Shown one piece after another: positions 23,901 to 34,847 of a stretch of 64,000 nucleotides of DNA. Numbering within the stretch: position 1 is the stretch's first letter; each line of letters starts with the position of its first letter. A model generated the notes under the pieces. The model ran no database searches, was not told the DNA's origin, and saw only the letters and a program-made list of their open reading frames with translations. Both the position numbers and the translations under genes were made by a program. Source of the DNA: Zantedeschia hybrid cultivar (lineage: Eukaryota; Streptophyta; Magnoliopsida; Alismatales; Araceae). Where the stretch lies: contig JARZZO010000003.1 of NCBI GenBank assembly GCA_030544215.1, positions 816,001 to 880,000 on the forward strand, in the 5' to 3' direction.

Positions 23901-25443
23901 AGGCAGAAATAAGAATACCATGAGAAGAGAGCCTAATACCTTGGAAGTAGAAGGTCGGGATGTCCGGAATGGAGAAACGCACCCTCTTCCTGTGGCAGTC
24001 CACTTCGGCATAATAAGCCTCCAACCAGTCCATGCCTAAGATGACATCAAAGTCGTGAATAGCAAGCACAACTAACTGGGCAGGTAACTCATGGCCCTCA
24101 ATGGTCAAGGGAACCTCACTCAAACAGTTATAAGACAACATGAAATCCCCAGAAGGAACCTCTACCATCACTCCATCAGACATCTCAACAACGGGTGCAG
24201 AAAGAATATCTATGAACTGCTCAGAAATAAAAGAATGTGAAGCACTCGAATCAATTAACACATGCGCAGAGTTCCCAAGGATAGAAAGTGTACCTTCCAC
24301 CAAGTTGGACGTATGGGCCTCCTTCCTAGTGATAACTAGAACTCTCCCCTGGGTCCTCGGCTTCTTCTGATCACCTGGCCCCTGCCCCTGACCATGCCCC
24401 TGCGGACAATACCTCGCCAAATGGCCCTGCTGGCCACACGTGTAACACCTCCCAGAAAGTGCATGACACTGAGTCCCACCGTGAGTACCATCGCAATGTT
24501 GACAAGTTTCCGGAAGCCTCTGAGTTGTCTCCTGCTGAGCACTAGACACCAACTGACTCTGTTGGCTCTGCCTGGGTTTGCTACTACCGCTGCTACCACT
24601 GCTACTGCCACCTCCTCGAAAGAACCTCCTGAATCTAGAGTCGAGTGAAGACGATCCTAATCCGGACGAAGGAGCTGCTGCTGCTACTGTCTTTCCCCTG
24701 CCACGAGCTGGCCCCTGAGTAGTCAGTCCCCTCTCCTGAGCTGACTGATCATGTTGTGCCTCTACTACCGCGGCACACCTAACTGACGATGCCAAATCTG
24801 TACAACAGTGGGAAGCCACGAAACTCCTCAAATTGGACCTTAGTCCATCCACAAACCTCTCAGTCCGACGCTCCTCGTCTCCTGAGATAAAAGGCACGGA
24901 CCTCTTAAGCGAAACAAACTTCATCTAGTACTCAAGCATTGTCATACTTCCTTGGGTCAACTCCATAAATTCCCTCTCCTTGCCCCTCTGGACATGCCTA
25001 GGGAAGTACTGCGCATTGAATTTCTTCACAAATGTCTCCTATGGAATCTCCCTGAGATTCCTATCCGCATATGACAAACTCTTCAAAGTGGTCCACCAAT
25101 CGTAGGCATCATCCTTCAACATGAAGGTAGCCAATGGAGTCCTCTCAACTGCTGCACAATCCATGGTACCGAAAGTCTTCTCCAACTCCCTCAACCAATG
25201 AACAACCTCATCAAGGTCGGGACGACTGGTAAAATGAGGCGGCTTCAGCTTCAGGAATCTCTCCAGAGCAGCTGAAGGCCCTCCCCGAGCACTAGAACTC
25301 TCACTAGGGTCTCGGGTCTGGTATCTAGCCATTGTGTCCATCATAGCCTCTATGAAACGCTCCATACTCGGCCTACCGGCCTCAGATCCACAAGGGACAT
25401 CTCCCCACTCTCTAATAACTGGCATCCTCTTCCTAGGAGCCAT
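20938..25443 (-). pseudogene. Gypsy gag-pol polyprotein with multiple stops and frameshifts
   Basis: Starts MAPRKRMPVIREWG at 25443 and can be followed to a natural TAA at 20938-20940. Order: Gag; zinc knuckle CYTCGQQGHLARYC; protease with DSSASHSF (usual DTGASH altered); reverse transcriptase (KKDGSLRLCIDYRQLN); RNase H (VYSDASRRGLG); integrase zinc finger (HCLRRHFWWPGM, CLTCQQVKAEH) and catalytic core (PETDGQSERTIQTLEDML); C-terminal chromodomain-like end (EATWEREDEMREQ). In-frame stops: 25039 TAG, 24925 TAG, 23437 TAG, 22856 TAG, 22415 TAA, 21749 TAG, 21521 TGA, 21058 TAG. The frame also shifts near 23120-23430 and 21110-21270. Not functional. Confidence 0.93.
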
Positions 25444-25582
25444 CTAATCGCCTACAATTATAAAAATCAAAAAGTTCTAATTAGAATCCTAAAACCTACA
25501 CTATCGTCCTGTACGGGATAATGTAATTATTTGTCGAAATTACAATATTTAACCTAGTTATTCATTTATTTGCCAGACCGAA

Positions 25583-25597
25583 TGCTCTGATACCAAC
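25583..25597 (-). other. Gypsy primer-binding site (initiator tRNA-Met type)
   Basis: On the minus strand TTGGTATCAGAGC follows the 5' LTR end; TGGTATCAGAGC is the usual complement of the plant initiator tRNA-Met 3' end. Confidence 0.88.
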
Positions 25598-27807
25598 TGT
25601 AACGAACCGCCACCCTATAATCAGGGATTCAATTACTAAATAGGTACCGAATAATTAATTTGGAGCGAAATCAGGATCTAGACAAGTCTGGGAAATAAAT
25701 AATAAATTAAGCTAAACATTCACATCGCATTGAATTGAAGAGGAAGTGCAAGAATTAAAAATTATTACAATGCGACTCGACTCAGCAAATAATTACATAC
25801 TCCAACTGAAAAGAAATAATTAAGCATACATGCCAGAAAATAAAATAACAACTACATCGGGGCATACCCCGGAACAGCGGCTGTTAGCGCGCAACCCAAG
25901 ACAACACTCTCCTCGCTACGCTTGCCTAGAACCCTCACCTGAAAACCGCAGGAGTGAGTCTCATAGAAAAGACTCAGTAGGGATCCTTCGATCCCCACTG
26001 CCCACTTACGCACCCACAAGTGCAGCAACACAAGTATAGATGATTTAAGCAAGTAAAGCAGTAAACACAATTCCTAAATTTCGATATAAAACACATGCAA
26101 TCGAAATACAACATACACAATTCTGAAACCATTTTACCACGGAACCCACAACCAGCGTCTCGGCAAAACACGCCAACCACAAGGCCGAATGCGGGAAACA
26201 CCGACCCGCTGAGACCAAACAGTAACTCCTCGGATAGCACACTAGCTACTCCGGCCCAACTGGCTCTAGGTGGTTTCTACTTCCCCCAACACGAGTGGCA
26301 CTCCAAAGATACCACTCCCACACCGGTACTAGCTAACCCCGGGGTACACCAGGTGACCTTCTCTCTAGGCGTCACCCCACCACTCCCACACCAGCGTTGT
26401 GTCCCTCCTACACCGACACAAGGTGCCTAAGCGTTACAACTGTCACTCTAGGTCCACGGTCGCACGAAACACAACACAGTGCGATCCGATTGCGTGAAAA
26501 TCCTCGTCCTCGAGTACAATTTCAAGCATGCATTTAACTAAACTATCTAATAATATAAACATATGTTAATAGCATGAATTAATGTGATTCTGTCTTGAAT
26601 CGCGTCGCCCGTGGCCGACGTCATTCAAGTCCCCTAAACTTATTCATATAAAAAATGGGCATTTGAAATGACCTAAAACGCGTCGCCATTTGTAGTCGCC
26701 TTTTGAAAGGCGTCGCTGTCCCTAGCCGCATGATAATGACAGAAACAGAGACAGACCTTGGGGTGATTTTACTTTAAAACGCGTCATGCATGGAAGTCGC
26801 CGTTCAAAAGGCGTCGCTATCCTTTGACGCTCATCAGTACAGAGACAGAGTCTGTTATTTGAGTTAAATCGCGTCGTGGGTGAAAGCCGCGTTTCTAAAA
26901 GGCGTCGTTGTCCCCCGACGCCATTTAACCCTCACAGACAGGTTCTTCCTCCGCCATCTCCCAATCTACGGGGTGGGATTTCCTCCCCAAATTGTGTAAA
27001 AACATTAAAAAAGTGGAGAAGGTGGAGAAGAACCTAAATACCCAATAAAATCCCCAATTTTTCATTTCATGCAATTAGTGTTTTCATCTCAAAAACCCCA
27101 TAAACATTCTTCAAAGTGGAAAAAACATGGTTTTAAACACAATACAATGGGGATCGTCACCCGACCGGTTACTCGAACTCCTCCTAGTTCCAAGCCGTCA
27201 ACCCGCCTCGCCACACGCCGCCGCCGGTACCGCCGTGGACGCCGTTACTCCACCGGGACGTCGACCGCCGTCCGGAGAGAAATGCGCCGTGGGGGAAGTG
27301 GTGGTGGCAGTGGAGGAAGTTGGGAGGTTAATGGAGTGGAGGGAGAGGAGGAATGGAGAGAGAAAAGGGAGGAGAGGGGGAAGGGCTCGCCGGAGATCGG
27401 AGGAAAGAGAGGAGAGAGAAGAGAAAGGAGAGAATGAGGGAAAGGAGAGAGGGTTCGCGGGGTCAAACAAGAACTGGAGAAAACGCGTCGTGCAAGTCCG
27501 ACGTCATTCAGATGACAAGACCGGGCCGTACGCTGGCAAACCAGGGTCGTACTCTAAATGGCGTCGTCCATACAAGACGCCATTCAGACGATAAGACTGG
27601 GGCCGTGCTCTCGCGCCCTAAAGCCAGCCTACGTGGCGCCCACGTTTCACAGCCTAAAACACGTCCACATTGCTGGACGCCGTTTGAACCGCGTCGAGCA
27701 AGCTCAACGCGAAAAGGAAACTAAGTCTCAGTCCCACTATGGCCCAAACTAAGAGATCCGACTCCGAAACTGACCCGATAACCGGATCCGAAACCTCAAT
27801 CCTTACA
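25598..27807 (-). repeat. Gypsy 5' LTR, 2210 bp
   Basis: TGTAACGAACCGCC to CCTCAATCCTTACA. Intact counterpart of the left LTR, without the nested solo LTR. It carries its own copy of the GCGTCG array at about 26600-26930. Frames such as 27069-27594 are LTR sequence. Confidence 0.9.
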
Positions 27808-27812
27808 GGAGA

Positions 27813-27968
27813 TGTTCACAATACCCTAGATTTAGTCATATTCAATTTGAGGGCTTTTGTAAGTTTATTAATCAGGACTTAATGGAATAATTTAATAAGT
27901 TTCCATAAATTGAAGATACATATCAAGAAATTGAATTTAAATTGTTTATAGAAACATAACCATTGATA
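27813..27968. repeat. 507-bp tandem repeat, unit 2 (right part)
   Basis: Continues unit 2 after the gypsy insertion; matches 16723-16880 of unit 1 (AATTTAATAAGTTTC, GAAGATACATATCAA). Confidence 0.8.
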
Positions 27969-28074
27969 AAAGAAAGAGATGTTGTCTATTAATCACTCAT
28001 GTATTCTTCTGAATGATATATACTTGCATGATTAATTTTAAAATCCGATAAACATATGAAAAAACAAACAGTAT

Positions 28075-29400
28075 TCATTGGAAATGTTTTTAAAAACAAA
28101 TGAGACATTTAGGATTGCTCAAATTATAGAGGAATTAAACTCATGAGTCATACTATGAAGCTGTGGGAGAGAGTTGTGGAACATTATTTACGTTCTGACA
28201 TAACTATCTCGATCAATCAATTCGGCTTTATGCCGGGTCGATCAACTATGGAAGCTATCTTTTTCATCAGGAGCTTGATAGAGAAATATAGAGATTTGAA
28301 TAAAGATCAACATATGTTGTTCATCGATTTAGAGAAGGCCTATGATAGAGTTCCAAGAGATGTCTTATTGTGGGTGTTGAAGCGCAAGAGAGTATCTACT
28401 AGGTATATACAAGTATTAAAAGACATGTATGAAGGAGCAAGTACTAGTGTCCGTACGGTCGGAGGGAAAACAAGAGATTATCCTATTTCTGTTGGAGTTC
28501 ATCAAGGATCAACAATAAGTCTTTATCTTTTCACATTAGTTATGGATGATTTAACAAAAGATATATAAGATGCATTTCGTGGTGTTTGTTGTTTGCAGAT
28601 GATATTGTATTGATAGATGAGACACAAGAGGGAGTTAATAGAAAACTAGAACTTTAGAGGAGTACCTTAGAGTCTAAGAATTTCAGGTTAAGTGGAACTA
28701 AGACAAAATACATGAATTGTAAATTTAGTGAAAGTCGGATAGACGAAAAGGAGGGAGTTAACTTGGATAGGATGTCAATATTCCAAAGCACAAATTTCAA
28801 ATATCTTGGTTCAATCCTCCAAGAAGACGAAGGGTGCGATGAAGATGTTAGCCATAGGATTAAAGCAAGATGGTTGAAGTGGAGACTTGCCACAGGAGTC
28901 TTGTGTGACCATAAGATCCCAACGAAGCTGAAAGGAAAACTCTACTGTATGACGATAAGACCTGTAATGTTATATGGTAGCGAGTGTTGGGCGATGAAGG
29001 GGTAACATGCCTCCAAGATGAGTGTTACCGAGATGAGAATGTTAAGGTGAATGTGCGGGCATACTAGGTTAGATAAAATTCATAATGAGTATATTAGAGA
29101 AAAGTTAGGAGTGGTACTAATTGAGGAAAAATTGAGAGAATGGAGACTGAGATGATTTGAACATGTTAGGCGTGGATCTAAAGAAACTCCAATTAGAAAT
29201 GTAGAGCATATTAGGATAGATGAGGGGAAGAAAAGAAGGGATAGACCTAGATTAACTTGGAAGATGATAGTACAATATGATTTGGAAGCTTTAAACTTTT
29301 CAGAAGAGGTAGCTCAAAATCGTTTAGAGTGGAAACATAAAATCCATATAGCCGACCTCAATTATTTGGGATTAAGGCTTCGTTGAGTTGAGTTGAGTAT
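28075..29400 (+). mobile_element. 5'-truncated RTE-type LINE with broken reverse transcriptase
   Basis: The frame starting near 28090 resembles the RTE reverse transcriptase: NYRGIKLMSHTMKLWERVVE, NQFGFMPGRSTMEAIF, FIDLEKAYDRVPRDVL, GVHQGSTISLYLFTLVMDDL, then CKFSESR and LGSILQEDEGCDEDV in shifted frames, and a C-terminal region RDRPRLTWKMIV. Stops (for example the TAA at 28566) and shifts break it. The 3' end reads GCCGACCTCAATTATTTGGG then GGCTTCGTTGAGTTGAGTTGAG, matching RTE 3' ends with a short repeat tail instead of poly(A). Endonuclease domain absent. Confidence 0.85.
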
Positions 29401-29484
29401 TCATTAGAAACATTCCTCTAATGATTCCCTGGGAGCCTTTTTAGTAAATAAAAATTACAGAATTATGATTAATCAAATATTGGT

Positions 29485-29615
29485 AGCTTCTACTTGTATC
29501 TTAACTCGTTTGAGCTAGATTCGCCTCAATTGCTTGTTTTTTACCTGCTGCTTTACTCAAGTTAGCTTCGGCTTTTTCAAGAGCTTGCTGAGCTTCTTGT
29601 GGACCAATGTTCCAA
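29485..29615 (-). pseudogene. Plastid atpE fragment (ATP synthase epsilon, C-terminal helix)
   Basis: The minus strand reads GPQEAQQALEKAEANLSKA then KKQAIEANLA, the C-terminal helical hairpin of plastid CF1 epsilon. A short deletion breaks the ANLALRRAR region that should follow. Transferred plastid DNA, not functional. Confidence 0.75.
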
Positions 29616-30249
29616 AAGTTAACACATCCGTCCGAATTTGTAGCCATGTCTCAAGGTCATCATTAATATCGTCACTATCACTATCATCATCAAAAATTTG
29701 ACGAAGATATATATCTTCTTCTTCTTCTTCTTCGTATTCACTAAAATCAATATCATAAGGAGCACTAGAAAGAGAACTATTAGAACTAAAAAAAATCAAA
29801 AAACTAGATTTAAAAGATTGAACTTAAGGGGGTTAAGGCCTTTGATTAACCAGGAACGTGTACGGAGATATTGTAAATTTTAAAGAGAAGGTTCTAAAAC
29901 ATATTTATTATGAATCAGAAGGAGAAATGTCGATGGCTCCAGTAAACTAAAGCCACAATTCTATTTATTGGGTTTCAATCCTTTTTTAATAAAAAAATTG
30001 AAGATTTAGTTACAATTAAAAACAAAAAATTAACTTCATTTATGGATCCCTTTACTCATAATCAATTTTTTATGAATCCGCAGAAATTTCAGGTTTTATA
30101 CATAATCAACCATTAAAAAAACGTAAAAAGAAAAAATAATTCAAGAATGAGAAGAAAGCAAAACTAGATTCCTTACTGAATACGTTTTTCATTTTGATTT
30201 TTATGATTTCATATTTTAAGAATCATATGAATTATAGCGAAACTCCACG
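29616..30249. other. AT-rich, probably organelle-derived stretch
   Basis: A minus-strand frame at 29557-29799 is rich in Asp/Glu (FDDDSDSDDINDDL) and the plus strand near 30000-30110 reads MDPFTHNQFFMNPQKFQ-like peptide. These look like plastid reading frames in base composition, but I could not assign them to a gene. Confidence 0.4.
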
Positions 30250-30340
30250 GAAGGAATTCTTAAAAGAGGTTTATGAACTTATACGGCTCTTTGTCCCTAT
30301 TTTTATCTTGATATTTGGAATTGTAATAGATGTATTAGAA
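30250..30340 (+). pseudogene. Plastid ndhA 5' fragment
   Basis: Reads EFLKEVYELIRLFVPIFILI then FGIVIDVL, corresponding to the N-terminal membrane segment of plastid NdhA. Surrounding frame is broken by stops. Nuclear plastid-DNA relic. Confidence 0.7.
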
Positions 30341-31278
30341 TCATAACCATAGAATATGACCCTAACCGAATACATACTTTTAAACATGATAATTAAATTA
30401 GAATTAATAAAAAAATGAATCACCTTTTATGAATCATTAAATTGTGTCAATTATTATTCTAAATCCTTGAATTTCATCAAATAGATTGACAATAGAATAG
30501 TTGCACACATGATATAGAGAAGAAGTTGTTTGTGCGGTCCCAGTGCATTGGTGCTGAGATGTTGGACATCTGGAAAGGTAGGGCGCCCACTGAGGATCGA
30601 GTGCAGGGGTGGCCTTCGAGCCTTTAGGCACTAGATCACTTACAAAAAAGAGATATAAAGAGGAAACTTTTACTTCTAACATTTGAAATATAATATATTT
30701 AGAAAGGAGTCATCTTAATCTAATTATTTACAAATAATCTCTCACAATTTACTGTGAATTAGTGAACGAACCTTAAAAATTACAAATACGTCTCTAAGAG
30801 TTTTACAAATAAACTCCTAAGAAAACTTATTTTTAGAAAGTTGTGATTATAAGGCCTTATTTGTAAATAGTTGGGTTAAAAAATATTTATAAAAGCATCT
30901 AATTATTAAATATTAGCATTCTTTTATAATTATTTAACTTTTAACGTTTTTACAAATTCTCTTTTTGAAAGTATAAACTATTTCTTCCTCCGAGAGGATT
31001 AACCTCGTAAATTCGTCATAAATACTCGCATAGTTGTTATGGTGACCCCTTATTTCCCATCGCTGCAGCTGGAGTCTGGACTGCGGGATCTGTAGCACGT
31101 GTCCAGAAAGGCGAGGCCCCTTCGGGAAGCAGCCACGTTGCAACGAGCCTTCGCAGTTAGTAAGGGACGTCAGTCGCTGGAACCGTCCAGTCTCCAGCCA
31201 CAACTGGTCGGTCTTGACTTCAGGAAACGAACAGAATGAGAGAGGAAGACGACGACGCCGACGACGAAGAGCGGAAAT
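30341..31278. other. Intergenic region upstream of the 31-33.5 kb gene
   Basis: AT-rich to about 31000, then GC-richer DNA that probably contains the promoter and 5' UTR of the downstream gene. The minus-strand frame at 30934-31530 overlaps this and is likely a shadow. Confidence 0.4.
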
Positions 31279-33551
31279 ATGGGACAGGGCGAAGAGGAGA
31301 AGACGAGACCCGACCCTGAAGTAGAGATTCAGGTCTCTCTCTCTCTTTTCAGTCATGTGTGCGTGTGTGCTTATGCATCCGAGGGACAAGATGTTTCGAC
31401 TCCAGGGGATTGAATCTTGAATTGTAAGGTATGTTTTTGGCCCGTTGTTAGAGCCGAGTGCATCAACCTCTGCGTCCCGTATGGTGATGGAAACTTTGTT
31501 CTTCCCAGTAAAGGTGTGAGTAGGAGACACAACGGAGATGAAAGGGTTAATTCAACTTGTCGGCTATATATTTACACCCTATTTCTTTCTCTGTGAATGC
31601 ATCAGAGACTCTTCGGTGTGCTCCCAAAAAAGAGACTCAGATTCAAGTCGTGCATGTATTGGTAGGAGGTGTTACATATGAAGATGTTAAATATTGTAGC
31701 GACTAGCTAGCGAATGATATTGATCTGGATTAGGGAACTATTCATGGGGTGAGGGTCCTTCCTTCATCATCACTGTCAATTGAATGTTCCAAGATTATCA
31801 TAACAGTATATAAGGGAGGAACTGAAGGGAGTAAAATAGCATTTCTAACTTAAAAGATATGCATGCAGTGGACCTGTTATGTATGCGGTCTAAAATTCTC
31901 ATGTTGATTCTGTTGTGGAAACAATTCGGTTAAATCTGTCTAGGAGTGGGTCACTTAATTGGCATCGGTTTTATTTCATATTGTATTGTTCTTCTCCCTA
32001 AAAAACAAAAAAACAAACTTCTCAAAAAGCAGGAGAGGGGGGAGATATTTTTCTTCTACAGGCCCAAGGTGAACAGGGACGAAGCCCACAGCGCCGACGA
32101 CGTGCAGCGCCTCTACATCGTCCTGCGCCCGGAGTCCGGCGAGCGGCCCGTCGAAGAGAAGCAAGCGCCGGATTCCGGGAAGGAAGGCGCTCTCAAGCAA
32201 GAAGTCAAGGACGACGGCAAGGAGAAGAGCGCCAAGCCTACTGAAGAGGGTCACGAAGGTGGCCACGGGATTCAGGTATTTATATGTGTATCTTTATGTT
32301 GTGGCACTACAAACACCTTCAGATTTATTACTGTTATGTTTCACTTAAAATTTTCACGATCGAGTTCCTGAGGATGCATGTTTCTGGGTGATGACCGCAG
32401 AAAGTGGACATCCAGAAGGAACCTCCGCACCGTTTCATCGTCATGGGCAGGAAGAGCCTTCCGGACCCGAACCAACGCAGCCGCCCTTACTGGGGGTTCG
32501 TGGAGATGGTCACAACAAACACAGAGGACATCAAGACAGCTCTGAAAGGAGGTACGTGTAAGTGGTGTAACGTGTGCATGCCCTGAGCTGAAGTGAACGT
32601 TAGTTCTTGCACATGCATGCTTCAGAAGCAACGATTTCGTCGGATTCATTAATTAATATCAGTATTTAGAAGATGATGCCTATTTTACTCATAGTCTTAA
32701 TGCTTTGAGTTGGATGGCTTAATAATTTCAACATGGTATAAGAATCTATAGTTACGAATCGGATCACGCACTTCGTATATGTAGTCCACATAATAGAACT
32801 TAAAATCAACCTACACTTGAGAGGACGTGTTAGAATAATCTTGTATTAGAAGAAGGATAAAATCAAAAAAGTATTTAGAAGATAATGTGTACTCCATTCA
32901 TTATCTTAAGATTTTAAATTAGATGGTCCAATAACTTCAAAACACAATCCAATTGAAGTATTGCGCGACGGGACGGTGTTACTGTACGTGCGTTCTGTTA
33001 TTCCATCCTATATATTCTTTGTTGCAGAGGAGTATGACACTGCAACTCGTGGGCGCCGCCACAAATCGCGGGCGAGGGCACTGGCAGAGGGTGTGTACCG
33101 CATCCTGAGGCACAAATCCCGCAGCAAGATCCACACCCACCTCATCTACAAGCTTGAGCTGCCGCCCGCGAAGGAGAGCAACGAGCCCCAGGAGTCGCTC
33201 AACATCGAGCGGGAGGGGTCGTTCGTCATCCAGATCAAGAACCCGGAGCAGCGGAGCACAGCGCAGTTCCGGGGCCTCCAGAGCCAGCGCAAGGCGGCGT
33301 TCCCCGCCCATCTGCAGGGCCAGCTCGGGCAGCTGCGCTTCGCCCCGGCCGACCCGCCTGACTTCCTCAACTACGAAGGGTGCGAGTTCTTGCTGATATC
33401 AGCGTCCGACGACATCGACGAGGAGCTGGGGCTGGAGCTGAAAACGGAGGGGGAGGGGGAGGGGGAGGGGGAGGCGTCGTGCTCGGATCTGATACGGTCC
33501 TTTGGGGGGGCTGCTTCCGTAAGGCCGCTCCTTAGTGGCACCTGGGATTGA
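31279..33551 (+). CDS. Conserved plant protein of unknown function
   Basis: Proposed exons: 31279-31332 (MGQGEEEKTRPDPEVEIQ), 32069-32275, 32401-32551, 33028-33551; total 936 nt, 311 residues plus TGA. Exons 3 and 4 are secure (KVDIQKEPPHRFIVMGRKSL; donor AAAGGAG/GTACGT; then EEYDTATRGRRHKSRARALA, GVYRILRHKSRSKIHTHLIY, NYEGCEFLLISASDDIDEEL). The first exon and the acceptor of exon 2 are less certain: the acceptor at 32061 gives the wrong phase, while the AG seven bases downstream (CCCAAG/GTGAAC) restores frame. No signal peptide or membrane segment is seen. The C-terminal part has a Glu-Gly repeat (about 33449-33473). I believe I have seen homologous plant proteins of this kind but know no function. 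Confidence 0.72.
32660..32945. repeat. Degenerate dispersed repeat in intron 3
   Basis: The stretch with CTCATAGTCTTAAT, TCCACATAATAGA and GTGTTAGAATAATCT recalls 55795-55945 (CTCATAAAGTTTTTAGTTAG, TCCACATGACAGA, TGTTAGAATAGTCT). Probably two remnants of the same LTR or other dispersed family. Confidence 0.4.
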
Positions 33552-33592
33552 ACGGGGATATGAAAAGAGCACCATGCATTCATATGCATCTA

Positions 33593-33607
33593 GCGCCACT
33601 TTGTTTG
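33593..33607 (+). repeat. Left terminal inverted repeat of the Harbinger-type element
   Basis: GCGCCACTTTGTTTG, preceded by target trinucleotide CTA. One mismatch to the right end. Confidence 0.82.
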
Positions 33608-34616
33608 GCGAATATGGTGGAATAAGTGTGATTTATTCTTAGAATAAGCTTAAATCAGCTTTGATCGGCGGAATTGCTTATGCTCCCCTATTCCCGCGAA
33701 TAAGCCGAATTGGGCGAATACGCAATTCCGGCCTCACCCCCTGAATTGCTTATTCCGGCATTTTTTCGCAGGGGCATGAACAAGACAAACGACATCGTCG
33801 TTCGAGCCCCTGCGAAAGGCATCCTCCCCTTTGCCCTTGCGCGAGGCATCCTCCCCTCCGCTCCCTCACCTTTACTCCTCCCCCAGCGAAAGGCGCATGG
33901 CTGCCGCCCCGAGCTCGCCACCCCTCTCGACCTGCGTTTGACAGGCTTCGTGTACTTGCTTCGCCGACCGCACGGCCTGCCGTAGAGGACACTGTCCATC
34001 GGCGGACTGCGCTTTGATCTACTGGTTTGTAGTGTGATTCTTCTTGGTAGGTCGGATGTACCTTGGGATTTCCCTTTTGTTTTCCGGAATGAGTTCGCCC
34101 TTCTCTAGCCTTCCGCGCGATGCCTTCTTCAAGGAGACGCCTTCGAGCGCCTAACCTAGGGTTTCTACCTAGACATGTCAAACGCGTAGCAGCGGCTTTG
34201 GACATGCTAGAGCTTCAAAGGTTTGCTTTTTGCAGTGACGTTTCCCATCGAACACTAGGGTTTTCCCTCCTTTTCCTCTTCCCAAGGGTCACGGAGGCTT
34301 CTGTCCTGCAAGCTATCCAATATTTCGCAGTGTTCCTTCCCATCCATCATTTAAGCCTGCTGTATGGTCTTTCTCTGATAAATGGATGAACGAGGCTGGT
34401 AAGGAAGGCAGGGATGCTTCGGTTGGAGGCAAGGCGCTGCAGTGTGGAAGCTGGGGGGGAGGATTTGGTTGCGTCCGCGATTTCCTCTTCTTCTTCAAAC
34501 GAGAAGCCTTCACCGGCGGCCATCACCTCTTGGATTCACGGGTTTTTCTACAACTTTGCTTTTGAATACCTCCTTCTCGTCCTTCTATCTGTTGCGATTC
34601 CCATGATATTTCTATT

Positions 34617-34847
34617 TGCCTATGTGCCTTGTGCATTTCGCATAGAACCTAACATATTTGTGCTTGCTAACCGTAGCTTGTAAGTTCCTATGAAAGATGG
34701 GAGTTTTTTTTCATTGTGGCTGATTCATTTGTGCTCTTTATATATCAGTAAAATCTAAAGAATATGACTACGTTTCTCATTTGGATCAAGCATGTCTTTT
34801 TTATATATCTGTCCCCAGCTAGAGTCAGCTAGGATATTTGACAGTTT
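34617..34847 (+). repeat. 231-bp direct repeat, copy A
   Basis: Nearly identical to 37028-37255, from GCCTATGTGCCTTGTGCATT to AGGATATTTGACAGTT. The 2.2 kb between the copies is unrelated and may be an insertion or a segmental duplication within the element. No conserved reading frame. Confidence 0.88.

Larger units (their letters stand above)
17218..27807 (-). mobile_element. Ty3/gypsy chromovirus-type LTR retrotransposon, decayed
   Basis: Full element in minus orientation: 5' LTR 25598-27807, primer-binding site just inside it, gag-pol reading leftward 25443-20938, polypurine tract, 3' LTR 17218-20844 (enlarged by a nested solo LTR). Flanked by GGAGA on both sides (17213-17217 and 27808-27812). 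Domain order protease, reverse transcriptase, RNase H, integrase, and a C-terminal chromodomain-like segment place it with Tekay/Del-like chromoviruses. The two LTRs differ by many substitutions by eye, so this is an older insertion than the copia element. Confidence 0.93.

Noticed and set aside
30934..31530. 198-residue minus-strand gene
   Set aside because: Overlaps the 5' region of the plus-strand conserved gene; no recognisable domain and low-complexity basic stretch.
33688..34205. Overlapping frames near the left end of the Harbinger-type element
   Set aside because: GC-rich stretch with frames on both strands and no domain; more likely leader or promoter sequence of the element.
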